Shown: piece by piece, positions 39,627-45,543 of the stretch
Numbering within the stretch: position 1 is the stretch's first letter
Layout: each line of letters starts with the position of its first letter
Source of the DNA: Acidobacteriota bacterium
Lineage (GTDB): Bacteria; Acidobacteriota; Vicinamibacteria; Vicinamibacterales; UBA2999
Assembly (NCBI GenBank): GCA_016190945.1
Contig: JACPPO010000039.1
Location: 1-45,543, forward strand
Direction: 5' to 3'
Length of the DNA stretch: 45,543 nt
Notes under the pieces: generated by a model
Told to the model about the DNA's origin: nothing
The model's database searches: none
What the model saw: the letters and a program-made list of their open reading frames with translations, nothing else
Translations under genes and position numbers: made by a program

Positions 39627-41777
39627 CTACGAGCCGACGCGCAGTGGGATGAGTGCCTTGGCCTCGCCGCTGGCGCCCCTGGCGGTGATCTCGACGAGGT
39701 ATTCGCCCGCGGCGACCGCAGCGAGGCCAAGGTCGATCTGGTGTGTGCCGCCGGCCGCTGCCGGGCCAACCGGCACGTCGGCCATCCTCTGGCCGTTGCG
39801 ATTGAGTAACGCCGCGGTCGGCGTGGCGTTTCCGTAGACATCAAACCGGATCAGCAGGCGCTCGGTTCGCGAAAACTCGCGTCCGACGGTCGGCACGGCG
39901 CCCGCATCCGCGGCAATCGCCTGGAAGTCCCGCGCGGTGCGCGCGCGATAGACCCGCGGCGTGCTGACCGCCGCGTCCGGCGACGTCAGATCGGGCACCG
40001 TGATGGTGCGAATCTCGCTATCGATCACGCCTCCGCCAGAGGTCGCTTCAACCGACATACGCAGTTCGAGCTCACCCGGCGCTGCGTCGAACACCAGTCG
40101 CTGAGGGCCGGGCGCGACCGAAACAGCGGACGCAGCTTCGCGCCCAGGCGAGACGGGCGCAACGTTCGGCGTCGGCGCCGCGTCGGGCACCCGGCCGCGG
40201 AAGACGAGGTCGCCCTTCGCATTCGCGGCGATGAGCGACACGCGGCCCGGCTGCCTTTGATCGCGGCCAACAGAGGGAGACCGTGGTGGCAGCGGCTCCC
40301 AGATCAGCGTGACACGCGTCTTCCCCTGCTCTCCGCGCGCCGTGCCCAGCCAGGTGCGTACGTACTTGCCGGCCTGCACCGACGTCGCGATGGAGGCCAG
40401 CGCCTGCTGAACAGGCTTCGGCGTATCCGGCGCCACCGTGTTGGCCCGGACGATTTCATCGGCCGTCAGCGCCCAGTACCCTTTGCGCGCCCGCACGTCC
40501 ATGTTACGGCGCTTCAGGCGCACCGTGATCGGATGGAACTTCCCGTCGTTTGGCGCCCGCGCCGAGTTGTACCCGATCAGGTAGTAGAAGCTCGAGTCGC
40601 GCACGATTTGCGCGAGGCCAGGCCCGAGATCGTTGCGGTTGACGATGGCGCGGCCGTCGGTCTCCTCGGCGAGCGAGCGCAGCGTGTCCTGCGTCATCTG
40701 CAGGGTCCGCCGATCCTGGTTCGGCCCGACAGCCTCGTCGATGCTGAACTCGAAGGGCGTCAGCCCGCGCGGATCCACGGTATAAATGGCGGCGTTGTTG
40801 CGGTTGGCCGCGGTAAAGACATCGCGCATCTGCGAGTACAGGTCCGATTGCGCGAAGAAGGACGCCGTTTCCTCCCGCTGGCTGTTCTCGCCGGTCATCG
40901 GACTACGCCCGCCCGGGCTACCAAGCGGCCCGACAGAGGCGTCGGCCGTCCGCAGCTGCGGCGGCAGCATCGCCGTCAGCCCTTCGCTGACGTAGATGAT
41001 CGCCTTGCGTCCCTCGCGCAGGCCGCCGAGACGCGTGGCGAGGCCCCGCAGCGCGGTCATCACCACCTGGTTGCGAATCTGCTCGACGATCTCTGACGGC
41101 GCGCGCGCGTACTGCTCCTCGAAGAGGTTGCGGGGCCGGTAGTCGAACTTGCGCCCCTCGAACCGCTCGATCGCGCCGATGACCGACGCGGGATTCCGCG
41201 TAAAGGAGATCCCGTCCACGGGCGTGAGCGGATACATGATGCCGATAAGGTCGTTGGGCCGGAGCTCGGTCTGCACAAACCGAACTAACGGCTCCTTGAC
41301 CGACACCGAATTGCCGAGCCTCACGTGGTAATCGTCGAGAAACAACACGAACAGCCGCACGTCGTCGCGCGCCAGCTCGATCTCTTCGTCGATGCGGTTG
41401 CGGAGCTCACGCGGCAGCGGCGCGCCCGGCGGCGGGTTGCCGTCCACGCGAATCAACCGGAACTGCTCGATCGCCTGCGGCCTGCCGTCCTCGAGCACCT
41501 CGAAGTCGGCCGCGGTCAGATCCGTGACCGGCTCGCCTTTCTTGTCGTGGACGATGACGTCGACGCGGACGAAATTGATGCCCGCGCGGAACGTGGGCTG
41601 CTGGGCCGCGTCGCCCTGAGGCGCCGCCGCGTCCGCCGGGGGCGTACCGGCCTGCTGCGCATCGGCGCCCCGGGCGGCACCCGATTGCCGCGCGGCCAGA
41701 GGAGGGCCGGTGCCGACCTCGACCAGACTGACGGCGAGAGCCAGAAGGAGTGCAACCGGCGTACGGGTCACTGGCAT
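39627..41777 (-). CDS. Exported VWFA-related acidobacterial-type protein
   Basis: 716 residues. The signal peptide (TPVALLLALAVSLVEVGTG) is followed by an Ala/Gln-rich spacer (about 35-65), then FRAGINFVRVDVIVHDKKGEPV and LTAADFEVLEDG, the opening of the 'VWFA-related Acidobacterial' family. The von Willebrand A domain continues LFVLFLDDYHVRLGN, but the usual MIDAS DxSxS is not kept. The YYLIGYNSARAPNDGKFHPI segment and a C-terminal beta-rich part with Ala-rich stretches complete the family length. Such proteins are abundant in acidobacteria and likely act at the cell surface, with no known partner. ATG 41777 is used; GTG 41771, 8 nt after a TATCAT, is also possible. Confidence 0.88.
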   Translation of the reverse strand: MPVTRTPVALLLALAVSLVEVGTGPPLAARQSGAARGADAQQAGTPPADAAAPQGDAAQQPTFRAGINFVRVDVIVHDKKGEPVTDLTAADFEVLEDGRPQAIEQFRLIRVDGNPPPGAPLPRELRNRIDEEIELARDDVRLFVLFLDDYHVRLGNSVSVKEPLVRFVQTELRPNDLIGIMYPLTPVDGISFTRNPASVIGAIERFEGRKFDYRPRNLFEEQYARAPSEIVEQIRNQVVMTALRGLATRLGGLREGRKAIIYVSEGLTAMLPPQLRTADASVGPLGSPGGRSPMTGENSQREETASFFAQSDLYSQMRDVFTAANRNNAAIYTVDPRGLTPFEFSIDEAVGPNQDRRTLQMTQDTLRSLAEETDGRAIVNRNDLGPGLAQIVRDSSFYYLIGYNSARAPNDGKFHPITVRLKRRNMDVRARKGYWALTADEIVRANTVAPDTPKPVQQALASIATSVQAGKYVRTWLGTARGEQGKTRVTLIWEPLPPRSPSVGRDQRQPGRVSLIAANAKGDLVFRGRVPDAAPTPNVAPVSPGREAASAVSVAPGPQRLVFDAAPGELELRMSVEATSGGGVIDSEIRTITVPDLTSPDAAVSTPRVYRARTARDFQAIAADAGAVPTVGREFSRTERLLIRFDVYGNATPTAALLNRNGQRMADVPVGPAAAGGTHQIDLGLAAVAAGEYLVEITARGASGEAKALIPLRVGS

Positions 41778-41779
41778 CG

Positions 41780-41785
41780 ATGATA
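41780..41785 (-). promoter_or_regulatory. Putative -10 element (TATCAT) for the VWA gene
   Basis: TATCAT ends 8 nt before GTG 41771 and 2 nt before ATG 41777. A transcription start 6-8 nt downstream would fall at the GTG, so the shorter leaderless form is possible. Confidence 0.35.
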
Positions 41786-41790
41786 CCCGT

Positions 41791-41863
41791 CAAAACCCAA
41801 ATCCCAAACCCCAAAACCCAAAGCCCAAACCCCAAAGCCCAAAGCCCAAAGCCTAAAGCCCAA
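41791..41863. repeat. Degenerate CCCAAA/GCCCAAAC word repeat
   Basis: A run of about ten near-copies of an 8-nt word (CCCAAAGC, CCCAAACC, CCCAAATC, CCTAAAGC) with almost no G or T outside the words. It lies between the divergent VWA and acyl-CoA dehydrogenase genes. It is open in frame with the dehydrogenase (spurious PKPKAQ-type residues) but upstream of its probable start. Confidence 0.8.
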
Positions 41864-41872
41864 CTGAGGAAT

Positions 41873-41878
41873 TATGCT
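41873..41878 (+). promoter_or_regulatory. Putative -10 element (TATGCT) for a leaderless GTG start
   Basis: TATGCT is followed by exactly 6 nt and then GTG 41885, so the transcript would begin at the start codon. It lies just after the repeat block. Confidence 0.5.
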
Positions 41879-41884
41879 TATCCG

Positions 41885-43045
41885 GTGCCAGAGCCCGATA
41901 CGACCCGCGGATTGACCACGCTCCACGAGGATGAGGCGCTGTTTCGCCACAGCGTGTTCGAATTCGCGGACCGCGAGATACGGCCGCTCGTCCGCGAGAT
42001 GGACGAGCAGGCTGCGATCCCCCGCCGGCTCATCGACAAGCTGTTCGACCTCGGCGTCATGGCGATCGAGATCCCCGAAGCGCAGGGTGGCGCCGGGGCG
42101 GCGTTCTTTCATGCGGTCCTTGCCGTCGAGGCGCTCTCGCGCGTGGACCCGTCCATTGCCGTCCTCGTCGACGTGCAGAACACGCTGGTCATCAACGCAC
42201 TGCTTCGTTGGGGCGGAGACGATCTCAAGCGCCGTTACCTCCCGCGGCTTGCGGGCGGCACGGTGGGCGCCTACGCGCTCTCGGAGGCGGGATCGGGCAG
42301 CGACGCCTTTGCACTCGCCACGCGCGCGGTCGAAAGCGCGGACGGCTTCGTCCTCAACGGCCGCAAGCTCTGGATCACTAACGGGAACGAAGCCGGCGTC
42401 TTCATCATCTTCGCGACAGCCAATCCGGAAGCAGGCTATCGCGGCATCACCGCTTTCCTCATCGAACGCGACTTCCCGGGATTCACCGTCGGAAAAAAGG
42501 AGGACAAGCTGGGCATCCGCGCGAGCAGCACGTGCGAACTGCTACTCGAGGACTGCCGCGTGCCTCGCGCGAACGTGCTTGGCGACATTGGCAAGGGTTA
42601 CAAGGTGGCCATCGAGACCCTGAACGAAGGGCGGATTGGCATCGGGGCGCAGATGATTGGCCTGGCGCAGGGCGCGCTCGACCACACCATTCAGTACACG
42701 AAAGAGCGCAGACAGTTCGGGAAGGCGATCGCGGACTTCCAGGCGGTGCAGTTTCAGATCGCCCGCGCGGCGACCGAGCTCGAGGCGGCGCGGCTGATGG
42801 TCTATAACGCGGCGCGGCTCCGAGACGCTGGGGAGCCCTTCGTGAAGGAAGCGGCGATGTGCAAACTCTTTTCCTCAGAAGTGGCGGAGCGCGTGACCTC
42901 GCTCGCGGTCAATCTGTACGGCGGTTATGGATTCGTGAAGGACTACCCGGTCGAAAAGCTGTATCGTGATGCCAAGATCGGCCAAATCTACGAAGGCACC
43001 TCCAACCTGCAGCTTCAAACGATTGCCAAGCAGATTCTGACCTGA
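41885..43045 (+). CDS. Acyl-CoA dehydrogenase (FAD)
   Basis: 386 residues from GTG 41885. The open frame runs upstream to 41750, but those residues come from a word repeat and are not family-like. The dehydrogenase part begins TTLHEDEALFRHSVFEFADREI. ALSEAGSGSDAFALATRA, GRKLWITNGNEAGVF and RRQFGKAIADFQAVQF are typical. The catalytic Glu is in IYEGTSNLQLQ near the C-terminus, and LYGGYGFVKDYPVEKLYRD precedes it. It is a second ACAD, distinct from the one at 1799-2941. Substrate chain length is not determinable. It converges on the membrane-bound synthase-like gene across a repeat. Confidence 0.93.
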   Translation: MPEPDTTRGLTTLHEDEALFRHSVFEFADREIRPLVREMDEQAAIPRRLIDKLFDLGVMAIEIPEAQGGAGAAFFHAVLAVEALSRVDPSIAVLVDVQNTLVINALLRWGGDDLKRRYLPRLAGGTVGAYALSEAGSGSDAFALATRAVESADGFVLNGRKLWITNGNEAGVFIIFATANPEAGYRGITAFLIERDFPGFTVGKKEDKLGIRASSTCELLLEDCRVPRANVLGDIGKGYKVAIETLNEGRIGIGAQMIGLAQGALDHTIQYTKERRQFGKAIADFQAVQFQIARAATELEAARLMVYNAARLRDAGEPFVKEAAMCKLFSSEVAERVTSLAVNLYGGYGFVKDYPVEKLYRDAKIGQIYEGTSNLQLQTIAKQILT

Positions 43046-43056
43046 TCGTAAACGCG

Positions 43057-43092
43057 AAGGTCAAGGGTCAAAGGTTGGAGGTTGGAGGTCAA
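43057..43092. repeat. Degenerate GGTCAAAGGTTGGAGG word repeat
   Basis: About five near-copies of a 7-8 nt word (GGTCAAG, GGTCAAA, GGTTGGA) between the convergent dehydrogenase and synthase-like genes. It has the same style as the blocks at 6824, 27043 and 41791, with a different word. Confidence 0.7.
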
Positions 43093-43098
43093 GTCCTG

Positions 43099-45543
43099 TC
43101 AGGATCCGGTGCGCGACCCCGAGAGCGAGCCATCGATATGCGCGCGGAGCTCGTCGATCGTCGCCGGCGATCCGTCGAACAAGTGTTCGGGATAACTCGT
43201 ATCCGCGATCATGGCCCGGTAGATCGCCGCGCTCTTGTACAGGTTCAGCCCGAGCCCGGCGAGGTACTGCAGTCGCAGGTTGCGGTCGGTATTGATGGCG
43301 GCGTCTTTCATCCAGTTTGCCATGTCCGCTCGGCTCCCCGCATAGGTCCCGAACAGCTCGACGGCGGAATTGATCCCAACCTGCGCGAGCGAGCCTCGGA
43401 TCCGGTCGCCTTCCGGCGAGTCGAGCCTGGCCTGAACCCGGTCGATGTCGATCCGGCGATTGCCGAGTTGCCCGAAGAGGACGAGGTCGTATCCCTGCCG
43501 GTCGACGGTGTTGGCGAAGACGGCGCCGTTCGGGAACGCCTCGAAGAATGTCCCGATCTCACTCTTGACCGCCGCGTCGGTGCTCTCGTAGAGCTGCACG
43601 AACAGCGTCACCACGCCCCCGGGATTGAGGTGCTCCTTAATCTCTTCGAAGAACTCCCGCGTGTACAGTGTGGCGGCGCCCTTGACCCATGGATCGAGTG
43701 GATCCGACGTAATCGCATCGAATGTCTCGTCCGTGGTCAGCAGGTAGTGGCGCGCGTCGTCCAGGTGCAGCCGCACCTTCGGGTTGCGGACCACGTCGAA
43801 GTTGTGCTCGGAGAAGTGCGTCGACACGACCTTCGGCACCAGCGGCTCGATCTCCGCGATCGTCTCGTCCCTGACGCGGGGATCGATGGACACGGCGCCC
43901 GCGGTGACGCCGGCCCCGCACCCGATCACGAGCACCTTCGCGGGGTTCTCCGGCACGAGCGTGGTGATGTGGCCGAGTACGCGCTGCAGCCTCATGTCCT
44001 GCGGTTCGCTCGACGCCTGCACCTTGCCGGCGTTGTGATAGTTCAGCACGCCGTCTGGCGTGCGCGAGACGGCGACCGCCGCCGTGACACCCTCACCCAC
44101 GTAGATAATCTGGTTGATGCCGGCCCAGGTGGCCGAATAACGGCCGTACGCCACCAGCAGGCCGGGCAGCGGGGGCACCACGCGCGCGAGGAGAATGGCA
44201 GCCACGCAAACACCCGCCACGAGGAGCGCCGCCGTGCGCACGCGCAGCTCGCCCTTCGTCTGGTCCGCGGGCGCGACCCCGACCAGCACCAGCACGCTTG
44301 AGATCGCGGCAAGTCCGATGAGCGCCTGTTGCGCGACCTGGCTGCCGACCGTCCCCACGAGCACTAATCCCGTGACAAGCGCGCCGACGATGGCGCCTAC
44401 GGTATTGGCGGCGTAGACGCCCCCGACGAGGCGTCCGGGGTCCTGCCCACGCACAGCCACCGCGCCGAGCGCCAGCGGAAAACTGGCGCCCCACAGCAGC
44501 GTCGACGGCAGCGTGACCCAGATCGCGCGCACCAGGTCGAGCTGGTAATTGAACAATGGACTGGTGGAGAGCGACGGGTTGATGGGCCAGTACGGGAGCG
44601 ACTCACCCGTGGTGTAACCGGCCCACGCGAGCGTCACGCAGAGTAGCAGCTGGCACAAGCCGAGCGCCACACGAGGGCGTGTCACGCGGCGCGCGAGCTC
44701 CGATCCAATGCTGCTGCCGATGCCGAGCCCGACGAGGAACACCGCCAGGATCAACGAAAACGTGTAGGTGGTGCCGCCGAACAGCAGCGACAAGATGCGC
44801 GTCCAGACGACCTCGGCACCGAGGGCGGTCATGCCGGACAAGGCGATCGTGACGTAGATGAGCGCCGACTCCGGCACCGTGGCGACAATCCGAACCTCGA
44901 CAGCCGGCGGAACGTACGGCACCAGCCGGGCAACGCCGAGCGCCAGGAGCCCGACGCCGGCATTGATCCCGACAGCCACGAACGTCGCGGCCGGCATGTC
45001 GAAGGTGGGCAGCAGGTAGAAGCCGGCGAGCACGCAGCCCATCACCGCGCCCGAGAGGTTGCCTGCGTAGAAATAGCCAAGCCACGACACTCCGGTCGGC
45101 GTGGTTTCCACCCACCGCGCGATGGCGGGCAAGGTGGCACCCATCAGGATCGTCGGCGGAAGCAGGCAGATACCCGCCACGATCGCGCGCAGGAACAGAC
45201 TCGCCTGCCCCGCCCCGGCAATCGTGGTGTACGCGCCGCCGATGAGCGGGACGACGAACAGGACGACGACGCCCAGAAGGCCGATGCCAAGCTCGAGGGC
45301 GGCGTAGACGCGCAGCGGGTGATGCCGCCCGCTGATGAACCGCGGCAGCAGCAGGCTGCCGAGGCACATGCCTCCCATGAAGGTGCCAAGGAGGATGCCG
45401 AGCGATACCGCAGAAGAGCCAACCGAGAGCTGCAGGAGCTGGAACCAGACGACTTCGTAGATGAGGGCCGCACAACCCGATCCAACAAAGAGCAGCAGAA
45501 GCGCCGGCAGCCATCGCCGGCCGGTCTCGAGGTCGGCTGCCGA
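43099..45543 (-). CDS. Membrane-anchored spermidine-synthase-like protein (partial, N-terminus beyond window)
   Basis: At least 814 residues; the frame is open to the right edge, so the N-terminus is missing. The visible start of the transporter-like part (FVGSGCAALIYEVVWFQLLQ, then MGGMCLGSLLLPRF) is typical of fused MFS/spermidine-synthase proteins. About twelve or more hydrophobic helices occupy roughly the first two thirds of the visible sequence. The C-terminal cytoplasmic domain has the SAM-type fold VLVIGCGAGVTAGAVSIDP, DDARHYLLTT and ITSDPLDPWVKGAATLYTREF. These are the polyamine aminopropyltransferase motifs. The role of such fusions is unproven. The domain may bind a decarboxylated or ordinary SAM. 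Confidence 0.88.
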   Translation of the reverse strand, partial: SAADLETGRRWLPALLLLFVGSGCAALIYEVVWFQLLQLSVGSSAVSLGILLGTFMGGMCLGSLLLPRFISGRHHPLRVYAALELGIGLLGVVVLFVVPLIGGAYTTIAGAGQASLFLRAIVAGICLLPPTILMGATLPAIARWVETTPTGVSWLGYFYAGNLSGAVMGCVLAGFYLLPTFDMPAATFVAVGINAGVGLLALGVARLVPYVPPAVEVRIVATVPESALIYVTIALSGMTALGAEVVWTRILSLLFGGTTYTFSLILAVFLVGLGIGSSIGSELARRVTRPRVALGLCQLLLCVTLAWAGYTTGESLPYWPINPSLSTSPLFNYQLDLVRAIWVTLPSTLLWGASFPLALGAVAVRGQDPGRLVGGVYAANTVGAIVGALVTGLVLVGTVGSQVAQQALIGLAAISSVLVLVGVAPADQTKGELRVRTAALLVAGVCVAAILLARVVPPLPGLLVAYGRYSATWAGINQIIYVGEGVTAAVAVSRTPDGVLNYHNAGKVQASSEPQDMRLQRVLGHITTLVPENPAKVLVIGCGAGVTAGAVSIDPRVRDETIAEIEPLVPKVVSTHFSEHNFDVVRNPKVRLHLDDARHYLLTTDETFDAITSDPLDPWVKGAATLYTREFFEEIKEHLNPGGVVTLFVQLYESTDAAVKSEIGTFFEAFPNGAVFANTVDRQGYDLVLFGQLGNRRIDIDRVQARLDSPEGDRIRGSLAQVGINSAVELFGTYAGSRADMANWMKDAAINTDRNLRLQYLAGLGLNLYKSAAIYRAMIADTSYPEHLFDGSPATIDELRAHIDGSLSGSRTGS

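Noticed and set aside
41750-41884. N-terminal extension of the second acyl-CoA dehydrogenase
   Set aside because: Encoded by the CCCAAA word repeat (PKPKAQ-like); a leaderless GTG with TATGCT 6 nt upstream fits better.

Overview
The window is high-GC bacterial chromosome with short gaps and many overlapping genes. It probably comes from an acidobacterium, perhaps a Vicinamibacteria-like lineage. The clues are a von Willebrand-type secreted protein of the kind called 'VWFA-related Acidobacterial domain', a dnaK-dnaJ-hspR heat-shock operon, an actinobacterial/archaeal-style ValRS, and many short exported proteins of unknown function. This placement is inference from gene families, not from a marker-gene tree. 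No rRNA, tRNA, CRISPR array, insertion sequence or prophage gene was seen.

Layout. (1) 1-2941, minus: acyl-CoA dehydrogenase, MeaB, and a methylmalonyl-CoA epimerase domain fused in frame to a metallo-beta-lactamase-fold domain, cut by the window edge. (2) 2978-4758: three small exported proteins, two of them tandem paralogues. (3) 4786-10285, minus: HemW-like radical SAM protein, DnaC/IstB-type ATPase, HspR, DnaJ and DnaK, with a promoter/operator at 10358-10386. (4) 10474-15064: PBP1A, a long multi-stem inverted repeat (12841-12997), a small membrane protein and an exported amidase. (5) 15187-18918: prfB with its programmed frameshift, lnt, a two-gene nucleotidyltransferase cassette, and a broken second copy of the lnt 5' end beyond the cassette. 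(6) 19027-24923: small DUF-type and SRPBCC proteins, SPOR protein, ArsP-like permease, TPR and V4R-like proteins, MobA. (7) 25026-31581: ArgRS, a class-I glutamine-amidotransferase-like hydrolase, VapBC, an RlmD/TrmA-like methyltransferase, an unknown protein and biotin ligase. (8) 31693-38876: nadC, valS, a 130-residue unknown, both methylmalonyl-CoA mutase subunits, and a divergent glutamate dehydrogenase. (9) 38909-45543: NodB-like deacetylase, VWA protein, a second acyl-CoA dehydrogenase, and a membrane-anchored spermidine-synthase-like protein running off the right edge.

How the genes fit together. Two separated loci, (1) and (8), hold the propionate/branched-chain route through methylmalonyl-CoA: dehydrogenase, epimerase, mutase alpha and beta chains, and the mutase chaperone MeaB. 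Most of the rest is housekeeping: protein folding, cell wall, lipoprotein maturation, translation, NAD, biotin and molybdenum cofactor.

The least explained items are the 157-nt folded repeat at 12841-12997, the cassette that separates lnt from a diverged copy of its own 5' end, the epimerase-MBL fusion, intergenic blocks of degenerate 7-8 nt words (some forming large imperfect palindromes), and a recurring -10-like hexamer 5-8 nt before start codons that suggests leaderless transcripts.
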